In this document: positions 39,142 through 47,715 of the stretch, in pieces
Layout of the letters: each line of letters starts with the position of its first letter
Position numbering within the stretch: the stretch's first letter is position 1
Notes under the pieces: generated by a model
Told to the model about the DNA's origin: nothing
Database searches by the model: none
The model's input: the letters and a program-made list of their open reading frames with translations, nothing else
From: Verrucomicrobiia bacterium
GTDB taxonomy: Bacteria > Verrucomicrobiota > Verrucomicrobiia > Opitutales > Cerasicoccaceae
Direction of reading: 5' to 3'
Length of the DNA stretch: 64,000 nt
Assembly: GCA_030425485.1 (NCBI GenBank)
Contig: JAUIAM010000004.1
Coordinates: 124,001-188,000 of the forward strand
Translations under genes and position numbers: made by a program

Positions 39142-39894
39142 TCATCTCCCCGGCACATACGGCTGGTCCAGTCCGCCAAGATGGGCCAGCAAAAGACTGG
39201 CCCCCGCCACAACGGCCGATTCCGTGCGCAATACACGCTCGCCAAGATGGACCAGCGCGAAGCCATTTGCCCGCAACACCTCGCGCTCAGCCGCAGACCA
39301 CCCCCGCTCCGACCCGACGGCCAACATGGCGGCTTCGGGCTGTGGGTCTTCCCGCAGGACTTCGGCCAAAGCGTGGGGGGATTCGTAGATGTCCAATGCG
39401 TAGCGTGGAATGGAGCCCGTATCCAAGTTTTCGATACAGGCGGCTAGCGATTTGGCGTGGGTCACGGCGGGGATCGTCGTGCTGAAGGCCTGTGCGGCAC
39501 CCTCCTCCAGCCGCCGCGCCCACTCATCACTACGCCAGAGTTTGCTCTCTGCATAGGAGGGCTCGCCCTTTTCAGCAGAAAACACATGTACGGCCCGCAG
39601 GCCCATACTGGCCGCATCGTGCAGCACCTTGCGCGCGGTTTGCGGGCGCGGTAATCCCAGAAGCAATTCCAGCGCCTGAGGCTTGAGCGGCTCCGGCTCC
39701 CAGTCGACCACGTAGCGAATTCCCTCGGCATCATCTGCCGTGAGCGTAGCCAGGCCGCGTGGGCCGTTAGGCTGGCCAACGTAAAACGTGTCACCTACCC
39801 GCAGGCGCAGCACTGACCGCACGTGCTGCGTACGGGCATCGACAGAGGGCAGAGCAGCATGCTCAGCGGGCGTTCGCACCACTAACAGATTCAA
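39142..39894 (-). CDS. Second RsmE-family RNA methyltransferase, probable TTG start
   Basis: About 250 residues from a TTG at 39894, chosen because GGAGGAG lies 4 bp before it and the encoded NLLVVRTPAEHAALP fits an RsmE N-terminus; longer frames overlap the upstream gene by over 100 bp. The SPOUT part is recognisable: LPRPQTARKVLHDAASMGLRAVHVF (about 85-110; family position of the knot start), LAVGSERGWSAAE (the GPEGGF-type SAM loop reads GSERGW) and LGERVLRTESAVVAGASLLL. The PUA half is shorter and divergent. Likely a paralogue with another RNA target. Confidence 0.78.
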   Translation of the reverse strand: MNLLVVRTPAEHAALPSVDARTQHVRSVLRLRVGDTFYVGQPNGPRGLATLTADDAEGIRYVVDWEPEPLKPQALELLLGLPRPQTARKVLHDAASMGLRAVHVFSAEKGEPSYAESKLWRSDEWARRLEEGAAQAFSTTIPAVTHAKSLAACIENLDTGSIPRYALDIYESPHALAEVLREDPQPEAAMLAVGSERGWSAAEREVLRANGFALVHLGERVLRTESAVVAGASLLLAHLGGLDQPYVPGR

Positions 39895-40609
39895 AACGCT
39901 CCTCCAGAATGCGGTAGCCAGGCACTTCGATCGTAATACTTGTCGGCGGTCCCTCCTGATAGGGGTAGATTTCACCGTCCTTCACAAACTCACGAATCGG
40001 AATTTGAATCGTCTCGTTGGGCGCAACCGTGCTGCTGATTTTATAATGGTAGCCGCCTGAATTGCCTTTGAGTTCGAGGCTTATCCATTCCCAGTCTTTT
40101 TTGGACTTGTTGACGACGTAGATCAAGCGCCCAGAAACCGCAATCGTCGCGGGTAACTTCGGCAGATAATCGGACGAAGAATAGTCTCCCTGGTCAAGTT
40201 TGGCGAAAACCTCATTCAGCGAATTGTTTTCCCCAGAATCATCTCGGGCGAAGAACTCCTGGCCCGTTCGAAACAAATAGAAACCACCCAGAACGGCGAG
40301 GATGCCCAGCACACAGAACAGTTGCAGGTAGGTGGAGCCCCCCATTTTGCGGATGCGCCGCGCCCGGACCGCCTCCCGCTCCTCCGGTGTGAGCACTGAG
40401 CTGGTATCAAAGGTAACCCAGGGGCGATTCTTGGTATGAAACTGGGAATCGTGCAGCAAATCGACCTGATAGCCCCTGAGATCGCGCACCCGATCCGCAG
40501 CTTCAGCCAGCGTCAAGGGCTCGTCCTCAAGCTTGTTGTCAATACTCAGCCACCACTTGTCAGAAGCAACTTCTTCGAGCATCCACTGGCGGATTTCTTT
40601 TTCCGTCAT
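39863..40609 (-). CDS. Hypothetical single-pass membrane protein
   Basis: 248 residues. A cytoplasmic N-terminal part (about 1-90) contains a LTLAEAADRVRDLRGYQVDLLHDS segment of the kind used as short interaction domains (quoted part is within it). One transmembrane helix, LQLFCVLGILAVLGGFYLF (about 94-112), precedes a beta-rich C-terminal domain (TIAVSGRLIYVVNKSKKDW, IPIREFVKDGEIYPY). No known family. Its end overlaps the following RsmE-like gene by 32 bp, so the two are co-transcribed. It lies 63 bp after the GDP-mannose dehydratase gene. Confidence 0.75.
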   Translation of the reverse strand: MTEKEIRQWMLEEVASDKWWLSIDNKLEDEPLTLAEAADRVRDLRGYQVDLLHDSQFHTKNRPWVTFDTSSVLTPEEREAVRARRIRKMGGSTYLQLFCVLGILAVLGGFYLFRTGQEFFARDDSGENNSLNEVFAKLDQGDYSSSDYLPKLPATIAVSGRLIYVVNKSKKDWEWISLELKGNSGGYHYKISSTVAPNETIQIPIREFVKDGEIYPYQEGPPTSITIEVPGYRILEERFESVSGANAR

Positions 40610-40672
40610 AGCTAGCAGGATGATTTAAAGCCGAGGCGGAGTCCACGCAATTGCGCAGCCCCGCCCCACGGC

Positions 40673-41671
40673 CTACCAATACTTTTCCTGATCGAGGGTT
40701 TCCTGGTCTGCCTTGACCATCAACTCGGCCAGTCCCTTCATGTCCGTGCCCGGCTCCCAGCCCAGATTTTCCTTGGCCTTGGAGTAATCACCGATCAACA
40801 GGTCCACCTCCGCCGGGCGAAGAAAACGCTCATCAAAGGCAACATAGTCCTGCCAGTCCAGGTCAACCGCACTAAAGGAAGCCTCAAGGAACTCCTTCAC
40901 GCTGTGGGTCTTGTTCGTGGCCACAACATAGTCGTCGGGCTTGTCCTGCTGGAGCATCAGCCACATGGCCTCGACATACTCCTTGGCGTACCCCCAGTCG
41001 CGACGCGCATCGATGTTACCCAGGTAGAGCTTGTCCTGGCGCCCGGCCTTGATGCGAGCCACGGCACGGGTGATCTTGCGCGTGACGAAGTTTTCGCCCC
41101 GGCGCGGTGACTCGTGGTTAAAGAGAATGCCGCTGCAAGCATAGAGTCCGTAGGATTCGCGGTAGTTCACCGTCAGGAAGTGCGACATGACCTTGGCACA
41201 GGCGTAGGGCGAGCGCGGGTAGAAGGGCGTCAATTCCGTCTGCGGCACTTCGAGTACCTTGCCAAACATTTCCGAAGAAGATGCCTGGTAGAAGCGCACC
41301 TTTTTGGCCAGACCGGCCTCGCGGATGGCCTCCAGGATGCGCACGCAGCCCGTGCCGGTCACGTCGACCGTGTACTCGGGGATGTCGAAGCTGACGCGTA
41401 CATGGCTCTGGGCGGCCAGGTTATAAATCTCGTCCGGCTGGAGCTCGTAGAGGAGCTTCACCATGGCCACGGCGTCAGCCAGATCGCCGTAGTGCAAAAA
41501 GAGGCGCTGGTTCTCGCCGTGTTCGTACTCGTGCAGGTGATCGATCCGCCCGCGATTCATCGAGCTGGAACGGCGCACAATGCCGTGTACTTCGTAGCCT
41601 TTCTCCAGGAGGAGCTCCGCCAGGTAGGAGCCGTCCTGGCCGGTAATGCCTGTGATGAGTGCTTTTTTCAT
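40673..41671 (-). CDS. gmd: GDP-mannose 4,6-dehydratase
   Basis: 332 residues. Extended SDR enzyme: NADP-binding [19 protein letters not shown] at the N-terminus (GxxGxxG), the Gmd hallmark [16 protein letters not shown] (about 34-49), the catalytic Ser region [13 protein letters not shown], the YxxxK pair in [12 protein letters not shown] (about 155-166), and [17 protein letters not shown] (about 185-200), diagnostic of Gmd. It makes GDP-4-keto-6-deoxymannose. Upstream and 18 bp away lies a paralogue. No fcl/GMER or rmd gene follows, so the end product is unknown. Confidence 0.95.
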   Translation of the reverse strand: MKKALITGITGQDGSYLAELLLEKGYEVHGIVRRSSSMNRGRIDHLHEYEHGENQRLFLHYGDLADAVAMVKLLYELQPDEIYNLAAQSHVRVSFDIPEYTVDVTGTGCVRILEAIREAGLAKKVRFYQASSSEMFGKVLEVPQTELTPFYPRSPYACAKVMSHFLTVNYRESYGLYACSGILFNHESPRRGENFVTRKITRAVARIKAGRQDKLYLGNIDARRDWGYAKEYVEAMWLMLQQDKPDDYVVATNKTHSVKEFLEASFSAVDLDWQDYVAFDERFLRPAEVDLLIGDYSKAKENLGWEPGTDMKGLAELMVKADQETLDQEKYW

Positions 41672-41688
41672 GAAAAGATGCCAATCGG

Positions 41689-42678
41689 TCAGTTTTTAGA
41701 TTCCTTGAGCTGCTGCGCACAATGCGCCACCAATCGCTGCATGATCTCATCCAACGAGACGGTGTTTTCCCAGCCCAAATTGCGCCGCGCCTTGGCCGCG
41801 CTGCCGCAGGGTGAGTGGGGCTCGACCGCCGTCACCAGCGCAGCGTCAAATTTCACGTAGTCGCGCCAGTTCAGGTCCACGCAACGGAAAGCCATGTCCA
41901 CGAGTTGCTCGACGGTATGCGTCACCCCGGAGGCGAGGACGTAGTCGTCGATGGGGTCAGTCTGGAGCATCAGCCACATGCCGCGCACGTAGTCCGGCGC
42001 CCATCCCCAGTCGCGCTTACCTGCCAAACTGCCCAGCACGAGTTCGTTCTGGAGCCCCGCCTTGATCCGGGCAACGGCACGGGCCACCTTCATGGTAACG
42101 AAGTTGTTCCGGCGACGAGGGGACTCGTGGTTGTAGAGGATGGCCGCGCAAGTCGGCAGCCCGTAGGCCGAGCGGTAGATGCGGCACAGCTCCTGCGAAA
42201 GCGACTTGGCTGCGCCGTAGGGTGTGGTCGGGCGTAGTGGCGTGCTCTCGTCCTGCGGAGAGTGCGCGGGCGAACCAAACACCTCCGCGCTGGAGGCGTA
42301 GAGAAATTTGGGCGGGCGCTCCATGTCCCGGATAATCTCCAACAGGCGAAGCGTTGCCATGCCGATGCTTTCCATGGTCGTCTCCGGCAGCTCAAGGCTT
42401 AGCCGGGGGCTGGACTGCCCGGCCAGGTGGTAGAACTCATCCGGTCTGGCCTGGGTGATGATCCGGCGCAGGTGGGTAGCGTCTTCAAAGGCGCCGTTGT
42501 GCAGGACGAGACGCTTGCCCATGACGGAGGAGTCCTCGGTCAAGTAGCCGATGTTGCTGCCCGAGAGGGAATCCGGGCGGTGAACCAGCCCGTGTACCGT
42601 ATAGCCCTTCTCCAAGAGAAGCTCACAGAGGTAGGAACCATCCTGTCCGGTAATTCCTGTGATGAAGGCAACGGGCAT
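41689..42678 (-). CDS. GDP-mannose 4,6-dehydratase paralogue
   Basis: 329 residues from ATG 42678. Like Gmd it has [35 protein letters not shown] with the catalytic Ser region, the [13 protein letters not shown] YxxxK pair and the [17 protein letters not shown] block. It differs in the second strand: [14 protein letters not shown] replaces [12 protein letters not shown]. It may be a second dehydratase or a related GDP-sugar epimerase/reductase; motifs favour dehydratase. First gene of the pair, 17 bp from gmd, so co-transcribed. Confidence 0.85.
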   Translation of the reverse strand: MPVAFITGITGQDGSYLCELLLEKGYTVHGLVHRPDSLSGSNIGYLTEDSSVMGKRLVLHNGAFEDATHLRRIITQARPDEFYHLAGQSSPRLSLELPETTMESIGMATLRLLEIIRDMERPPKFLYASSAEVFGSPAHSPQDESTPLRPTTPYGAAKSLSQELCRIYRSAYGLPTCAAILYNHESPRRRNNFVTMKVARAVARIKAGLQNELVLGSLAGKRDWGWAPDYVRGMWLMLQTDPIDDYVLASGVTHTVEQLVDMAFRCVDLNWRDYVKFDAALVTAVEPHSPCGSAAKARRNLGWENTVSLDEIMQRLVAHCAQQLKESKN

Positions 42679-42801
42679 AACGCCCACCATCAACGGCATC
42701 CGCGGGGGCTTTTACAACCCTAAATCACCTTGTCATGCGTAGATGGTAACAGATGCGCCTCTACATGCGCAGCCCCTACGGGCAATGCCTTTGGGTAAAT
42801 T

Positions 42802-42875
42802 TGGAGCGGGCGGACGGAATCGAACCGACATCATCAGTGTGGAAGACTGAGGTTTTACCACTAAACTACGCCCGC
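42802..42875 (-). tRNA. tRNA-Gly(UCC)
   Basis: On the minus strand a full cloverleaf reads from GCGGGCG at 42875: acceptor stem GCGGGCG/CGCCCGC, D-arm GTTT...AAAC, anticodon stem CAGT/ACTG with loop CTTCCAC (anticodon TCC), T-loop TTCGATT, discriminator T and encoded CCA. The T-stem has one mismatched pair. Confidence 0.95.
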
Positions 42876-43002
42876 AGTAAGGTGTAGCGCACGAGACTTG
42901 ACCCTAAAGTCCATCTGCGTCAAGCTAATCCCCATTACAAAAGTCCATAAACCGCAGCTAATGCGGGACGGGCGACAATTCTCCTAATCGACCTAGACAC
43001 TT

Positions 43003-44163
43003 ATGGCCATGCTTTCCCAAAGTGCCGCCGCTTCCAGTAGCAGCACGAAGAAAAAAAAGATGAGCTTTGCCGAGTCGCAACGACTGGCCAAGCAACGCGC
43101 CTACGAAAAGCAGGCCAAACGCAAAAAAATCAAGCTGGCTGACCTCACGGTGTTTACCCAGCAAATCTCCTCCATGCTGGAGGCTGGCCTACCGCTGGTC
43201 GCCGCACTTGAGGCCCTGCAAGAGCAGACCGAAAACCCCGTTTTCAGCATTATCATCCGCGATGTCCGCAACGACATTTCCAGCGGCACGGCCTTTTCCG
43301 ACGCGGTGCGGAAGTTCCCCAAGGCCTTCCCCAACCTCTTCGTCAGCATGGTCGAGGCCGGCGAGGCCTCCGGCGCGCTGGCTGACATCATGGGCAAGGT
43401 GGCCATCTATTTCGAAGACTCGCTGGCCCTGCAAAAGAAGGTCAAGAGCGCCATGACCTATCCGGTAGCCGTGATCTGTCTCGCCGTCGGCCTGGTCGCC
43501 GTGCTCCTCATCAAGGTCATCCCGATCTTCGCCGAGATGTTTGCCAGCTTTGGCTCAGAACTCCCCAAGCCCACCCAGATGCTGATCGACATCAGTGAGT
43601 TCCTCCAGGCCTACATCATCTACATTATCATTGGAGGTATCGGTCTGTTTTTCCTCTACGGAAAAGTCACCGAAACCCCACGCGGAAGAGAGGTGCGAGA
43701 CACCTTTTTTAGCAAGCTGCCCATCGTCGGCAACCTCACACGTAAGATTAACGTATCACGCTTTTGCCGTACCTACGCCATTCTCCTGCGCAGCGGCGTG
43801 CCCATCCTGCGTGCACTGGAAATCTGTGCCAGCGCCTCGAACAACACCTTTATTGAAAAGGCCGCGGCCAACATCAGCCGTAATATCAGCCAGGGGGGAC
43901 AACTCTCGGACACCATCGCGCAAACACCCTACTTCCCCCCCATGGTCAAGCACATGGCCCGAGCCGGGGAACAGACCGGTAACGTCGACGGCATGATGAA
44001 CAAAATTTCCGACTTTTACGACACGGAGGTCGACAATATCGTGGAATCTCTCACCTCCCTTATGGAGCCCATCCTCATCTGTGTACTCGGTATCGTGATC
44101 GGCTCCATCGTGATGGCCATGTTCATGCCCATCTTCCAACTCTCCCAAGTCGTCGGACAATAG
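43003..44163 (+). CDS. Type II secretion/type IV pilus inner-membrane protein (GspF/PilC family)
   Basis: 386 residues with two GspF domains: LADLTVFTQQISSMLEAGLP (about 46-65) and the second around 250-270 (INVSRFCRTYAILLRSGVP), each followed by hydrophobic helices. A Lys-rich N-terminus (SSTKKKKMSFAESQRLAKQR) is unusual. The end (MEPILICVLGIVIGSIVMAMFMPIF) is the canonical C-terminal helix. It should be the assembly platform for pseudopilins or pilins. No gspE/pilB or pilT is adjacent; a CheY-like gene follows 12 bp on. Confidence 0.93.
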   Translation: MAMLSQSAAASSSSTKKKKMSFAESQRLAKQRAYEKQAKRKKIKLADLTVFTQQISSMLEAGLPLVAALEALQEQTENPVFSIIIRDVRNDISSGTAFSDAVRKFPKAFPNLFVSMVEAGEASGALADIMGKVAIYFEDSLALQKKVKSAMTYPVAVICLAVGLVAVLLIKVIPIFAEMFASFGSELPKPTQMLIDISEFLQAYIIYIIIGGIGLFFLYGKVTETPRGREVRDTFFSKLPIVGNLTRKINVSRFCRTYAILLRSGVPILRALEICASASNNTFIEKAAANISRNISQGGQLSDTIAQTPYFPPMVKHMARAGEQTGNVDGMMNKISDFYDTEVDNIVESLTSLMEPILICVLGIVIGSIVMAMFMPIFQLSQVVGQ

Positions 44164-44175
44164 CACCACCCACCC

Positions 44176-44568
44176 ATGCCAGAACTCCTTATTGTCGACG
44201 ACATCCCGGCCGTCCACGACATGCTCGAACCGCTCTTTGAGCACGAGGGCTACACCTGCTATCGCGCCCACAGTGCCGACGAGGCTGTGGCCTTCCTTCA
44301 GAAGCAGAGCTGCGACATCGCCCTCATCGACTACTACATGCCCGTCGAGGACGGGCTCATCCTGTCCAAGGACATCCTCCAGGGCTACCCCGGCATCAAG
44401 GTTGTCATGATGAGCGGTTACTTTGACGACAAGCTGCGCAATGAGGCCCGCGAAGCGGGTATTCACGGACTGATCGAAAAGCCCTTTAATATGCGCGAGC
44501 TCGTCAAAGCCATTGACCGCATCCGTAATGGCGAATCAGCCCCGAACGCAGAAGAAAACTCGGGCTAG
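44176..44568 (+). CDS. Single-domain CheY-like response regulator
   Basis: 130 residues, receiver domain only: ELLIVDDIPAVHDML at the start with the acidic pair, the phospho-acceptor Asp in IALIDYYMPVEDG (about 54), the Thr/Ser-position MSGYF and the conserved Lys in IEKPFN (about 103). No output domain, so it must act by protein contact. It sits 12 bp after the GspF/PilC-like gene, which suggests control of pilus or secretion function. The cognate kinase is not adjacent. Confidence 0.9.
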   Translation: MPELLIVDDIPAVHDMLEPLFEHEGYTCYRAHSADEAVAFLQKQSCDIALIDYYMPVEDGLILSKDILQGYPGIKVVMMSGYFDDKLRNEAREAGIHGLIEKPFNMRELVKAIDRIRNGESAPNAEENSG

Positions 44569-44636
44569 CTCCGCGAGGACAGGGAACTGTCAGCTACGCT
44601 GCGACACCCTAATGGGATATTTCTGCCCTACGCGGC

Positions 44637-45221
44637 CTACCAGCCGATGGCGGCGCGCGACCCCTGCTTGGTGATCTCGACCTGATCCTCCCACACGGCA
44701 AGCCCGGTCGGAATCTCTGTCATGGACAACTGAAAAACATAGGTCACCTGCTTGGTGTCTCCGGCCTGGGCGTTCACCTCGATGATCTTACCCGAGAGGC
44801 TAAAGTAGGGCTTGGGCGGACGCTTGTCCGACACCTTGGCCGCGAGCGGATCTTCGGCCGGACCGAGCACGTCGATTGTTGTCGTCGTAATGGCCTTACC
44901 CGAGCGGTTCAGGGCGACACGGATTTGCTTCGTCAGCAGGTCCGTGTCCACGTGGCGGCGGGTGTCATTGACGATCACGCTGACGGCCATGATGGCGGGC
45001 TGCTCAGGCGAACGGTTCAGGATGCCGGACGAGAGCAACGAGTTAATCATCTGGTCAGCCGCACTGGACCAGTCCTGGATGTTAATCTCGTCCACGGAGA
45101 CGATCGTACGCGGCCCCTGGGAATCGACGTAGCGGGCGTCGCCGCCGGTGTTACAACCGCCAAGTGCAAAGAGGCCAGCGGTGAGGAAAGAAAGCGTGAT
45201 GGTGGAGTTTTTCATAATCAT
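44637..45221 (-). CDS. lpoB: LpoB-like penicillin-binding-protein activator lipoprotein
   Basis: 194 residues from ATG 45221 (45215 also possible), with signal and lipobox ALGGC (about residue 21). The mature part contains VSVDEINIQDWSSAADQMINSLLSSGIL, MAVSVIVNDTRRHVDTDLLTKQI and KPYFSLSGKIIE strands (partial quotes), the known LpoB/YcfM pattern. LpoB stimulates the PBP1B glycosyltransferase from the outer membrane in E. coli. It is the third gene of a lipoprotein operon with a YcfL-like gene 14 bp upstream, the same partner as in enterobacteria. Confidence 0.87.
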   Translation of the reverse strand: MIMKNSTITLSFLTAGLFALGGCNTGGDARYVDSQGPRTIVSVDEINIQDWSSAADQMINSLLSSGILNRSPEQPAIMAVSVIVNDTRRHVDTDLLTKQIRVALNRSGKAITTTTIDVLGPAEDPLAAKVSDKRPPKPYFSLSGKIIEVNAQAGDTKQVTYVFQLSMTEIPTGLAVWEDQVEITKQGSRAAIGW

Positions 45222-45235
45222 GGCAGGAGTGGAAA

Positions 45236-45700
45236 TTACTTGTTGAGGGTGCGGGCCCTGGGGTTGGTCGATGTGCCCTTCTTGGAAGAACTGGCCAGCG
45301 AATCGAGCAGCTCCAGGCGGAAGTCCTGAGCATTCGGACTGGGCGAGACGGCAGAAATGTAGACCGTTTCCTGGCCCTCCACCTGACTCGTGCGCCAAGG
45401 CGAAGCGCCCTGCGTCACGACCATCCCGTCCTTGTCGAACCACGAGAAGCGGTAGTTAAAGCGGTGGTAGCTGTCGGTCTTGTTCTTAAGCTCGACCTGA
45501 ATTTTCAGCAAGTCCCCGCTCACGGTGGAGCGTACGACCTTCTGCACGGATACGATGTCGTCCAGACCGGAGTCGGTAATCTCCTGCTTCACGGTGACGT
45601 AGTCCGGCTGCATGACCGGGTCTGCGGGCTCGACCGTGTTCACAGTGCTGCACCCGGCGCAGGTCAGCAAGAGGAGAAGAGATAGGATGCTACGAATCAT
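45236..45700 (-). CDS. YcfL-family (DUF1425) lipoprotein
   Basis: 154 residues with lipobox TCAGC (Cys17). The DUF1425 beta domain is visible: VSVQKVVRSTVSGDLLKIQVEL, NKTDSYHRFNYRFSWFDKDG and a QDFRLELLDS end. In E. coli ycfL is next to lpoB (ycfM), and the same adjacency is kept here, supporting both calls. Function of YcfL is not established. Overlaps the upstream COG3014 gene by four bases (ATGA). Confidence 0.85.
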   Translation of the reverse strand: MIRSILSLLLLLTCAGCSTVNTVEPADPVMQPDYVTVKQEITDSGLDDIVSVQKVVRSTVSGDLLKIQVELKNKTDSYHRFNYRFSWFDKDGMVVTQGASPWRTSQVEGQETVYISAVSPSPNAQDFRLELLDSLASSSKKGTSTNPRARTLNK

Positions 45701-47175
45701 AAGGCCATGGCGGTTGTTCCGGCTGCCTTGTCCGCCTCCATGAGGATGAACTGGGACACGGACGGTGGGGCCCCGGGAGAGTTACTCTTGATGTAAATAA
45801 CGTTAACGTGGGCATCGAGCAGGTCAACGGTAAGCGCGGGCCCACCCTGGAGCTTGAGCTGGACCTGCCCGTCCTCTGGCGTGGAAAAACGGCAGTAGGC
45901 AAACTGCTTGGGCAGCGTGACCCAGGTGCGCAGATCGGCACGGTTGGTCGCGGCAGAGTAAGCCGTGGTGATAATCATGGCGATGGCGTTGGCCGTGTCG
46001 TCGTTCTTGCTCGCCTGATGGATGCCATACTGGGCCGCAGCCTTGACCCCGGCTGTTATCAGCGTGCGCGTGATGATGATCGGCAGTTCGTTGTCAAAAG
46101 CCTGCGCGACCACGGCGTCCATGTTGGTCACAAGCTGGGTCGTGTAACTGCCCTCGCTGGTCTGGGCCGTGACACTGCGCACGTAATGGTTGTTAAAGCT
46201 GAGCTGCGGGAAAGCCACGCCGAAGTACGGCACTTCGCGTGTGACTAAAAAGAGCGGTATATCGATACGGATTTCCCGGCGGGTGGGAGCCATCCCCGTC
46301 TCAAAGATAACGTAGGTCATGCGGGGGAGCGGTTCCCCGTTCTGGCGTTTGACGGCGAGTGCGTAGTCCGCGCTGAGGTAGTTGTTCCCGGGCAGCATGC
46401 CCCGCACGCGTTCAAAGGCTTTGCGCGAACGCTCGATATCCGACAACCCCTGCGGATTGGTCAGAAAATAGAGCCCTTCGAGGAAAACCGTGAAAGGCAC
46501 CACATAGTCGGCATAGGCGCTGTAGTCCTGCAGATAGCCGTAGTTGCGGCTGAGCAAATTCTGGAAATTGCGGTCGTTGTAGGCGCGGTTGACGTTGTAG
46601 TTGTCCTCGGGGTTGTAGCGCGCCTTTTGCGAAGCCCGGTCCGCATCTTCCTCCGCCGCTTCGATGGCTTCGGCGTTCTGGCGTACGGCCTCCCGCTGGC
46701 GCTGAAGGGCGCGGTTGATCTCCACCCGGGCCGCCGCGCGGTCCCCCAGCGTCAAGTAGTTGAGCGCCTTGTAGGTGTTGACCATGATGCGGTCGTAGGA
46801 CGTCCCCTCGTAGGGCAGCATACTGAGGTTGACCACGGTGGCCAGGGCCTGATCGCTAACGCGTATGCGGGCGGCTTTGTCGTAGTAGTCGATGCGCGAC
46901 TCCGCCTGCGAAAAGGCGGTGTTGCTATCCTGATAATAACTGGCCGCCCGATAAGCCGCGCCTTCTTCGGCCCGCCAGAGCAGCGCATCAATCCCCGTGG
47001 GAGAGTCATCCGCTTCGGCCTCGGCCTCCTGAGCCGCGGCAAGGTTATTCCCCGCGACCCACGCGCTGCGCAGCTCTGCCGTATCGTCCTGATAGGTTGC
47101 GCAGCCCCCCAACACCAGTGCCACCAGCAGAAGCGATGTTGTTGTGGCGTTGCGCGGGGACGGTCTCATGGGCAT
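45697..47175 (-). CDS. COG3014-family lipoprotein
   Basis: 492 residues. Lipobox LGGC near 25 gives an outer-membrane lipoprotein. The first 250 residues are helical and TPR-like (YDKAARIRVSDQALATVVNL, TYKALNYLTLGDRAAARVEI, NRALQRQREAVRQNAEAIEA), the rest beta-rich (MTYVIFETGMAPTRREIRID, LSFNNHYVRSVTAQTSEG). Homologues of this type sit beside ycfL-lpoB in Vibrio and relatives, so a peptidoglycan-related outer-membrane complex is a reasonable inference. Start of a three-gene operon. Confidence 0.82.
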   Translation of the reverse strand: MPMRPSPRNATTTSLLLVALVLGGCATYQDDTAELRSAWVAGNNLAAAQEAEAEADDSPTGIDALLWRAEEGAAYRAASYYQDSNTAFSQAESRIDYYDKAARIRVSDQALATVVNLSMLPYEGTSYDRIMVNTYKALNYLTLGDRAAARVEINRALQRQREAVRQNAEAIEAAEEDADRASQKARYNPEDNYNVNRAYNDRNFQNLLSRNYGYLQDYSAYADYVVPFTVFLEGLYFLTNPQGLSDIERSRKAFERVRGMLPGNNYLSADYALAVKRQNGEPLPRMTYVIFETGMAPTRREIRIDIPLFLVTREVPYFGVAFPQLSFNNHYVRSVTAQTSEGSYTTQLVTNMDAVVAQAFDNELPIIITRTLITAGVKAAAQYGIHQASKNDDTANAIAMIITTAYSAATNRADLRTWVTLPKQFAYCRFSTPEDGQVQLKLQGGPALTVDLLDAHVNVIYIKSNSPGAPPSVSQFILMEADKAAGTTAMAL

Positions 47176-47196
47176 GTGGCTGAGTCGCCGTCAATC

Positions 47197-47640
47197 TTAG
47201 GGCTCTACGGTGACGGTAACCTCAAAGGTCTCACTGGGGTTTTGATCTTTTTCCCAGGATCTTACGTAAGAAAATTCAATTTTAGCTTCTCCGGGCTTCA
47301 CCGCATGAAAGGTCCAGGTCATGACCTTGGGCGCACCCACCAGCCCCTGCACCTGGGACTCCTCGGCAGTCTGCGCCTTAAAGCTCTGCGAAGTCGGCCC
47401 GCCCGGCACCTTTAACGCGGGCTTGTAGGCATTGGAAAGGTGCCAACTGTAGCCGGTGGACGGATTCTGCGGGAGCGCGACGTTGAGCGTATCGCCAACC
47501 TTGATCGTGATCGAGTCGCCGTTACTGGCCATGCCGATGGTCTGGGATTCCCCACCGCCCGAGGACGAATCAAGCGAATCGCAGGCCGCGAATGAAAAAG
47601 CCAGGAGGAGAGCTGCAAGTGAGAGGGGGAGACGCTTCAT
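47197..47640 (-). CDS. Chagasin-like (I42) cysteine-protease inhibitor lipoprotein
   Basis: 147 residues from ATG 47640 with signal and lipobox FAAC (about 20). Chagasin-fold loops are present: NPSTGYSW (BC loop, about 59-66) and RSWEKD in the FG-loop position (canonical RPW), between beta strands TLNVALPQ and WTFHAVKPGEAKIEFSYV. Known family members inhibit papain-like cysteine peptidases. The bacterial ligand here is unknown; the anchor suggests it faces periplasm or surface. It lies 21 bp upstream of the COG3014 gene on the same strand. Confidence 0.85.
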   Translation of the reverse strand: MKRLPLSLAALLLAFSFAACDSLDSSSGGGESQTIGMASNGDSITIKVGDTLNVALPQNPSTGYSWHLSNAYKPALKVPGGPTSQSFKAQTAEESQVQGLVGAPKVMTWTFHAVKPGEAKIEFSYVRSWEKDQNPSETFEVTVTVEP

Positions 47641-47715
47641 AGGCAAGAGCTTGTAATTTAGTGCACCCATGGCGGCAAGGTCAAAGCATGGCACGCGCAA
47701 AATTGCTCCCCCGAC

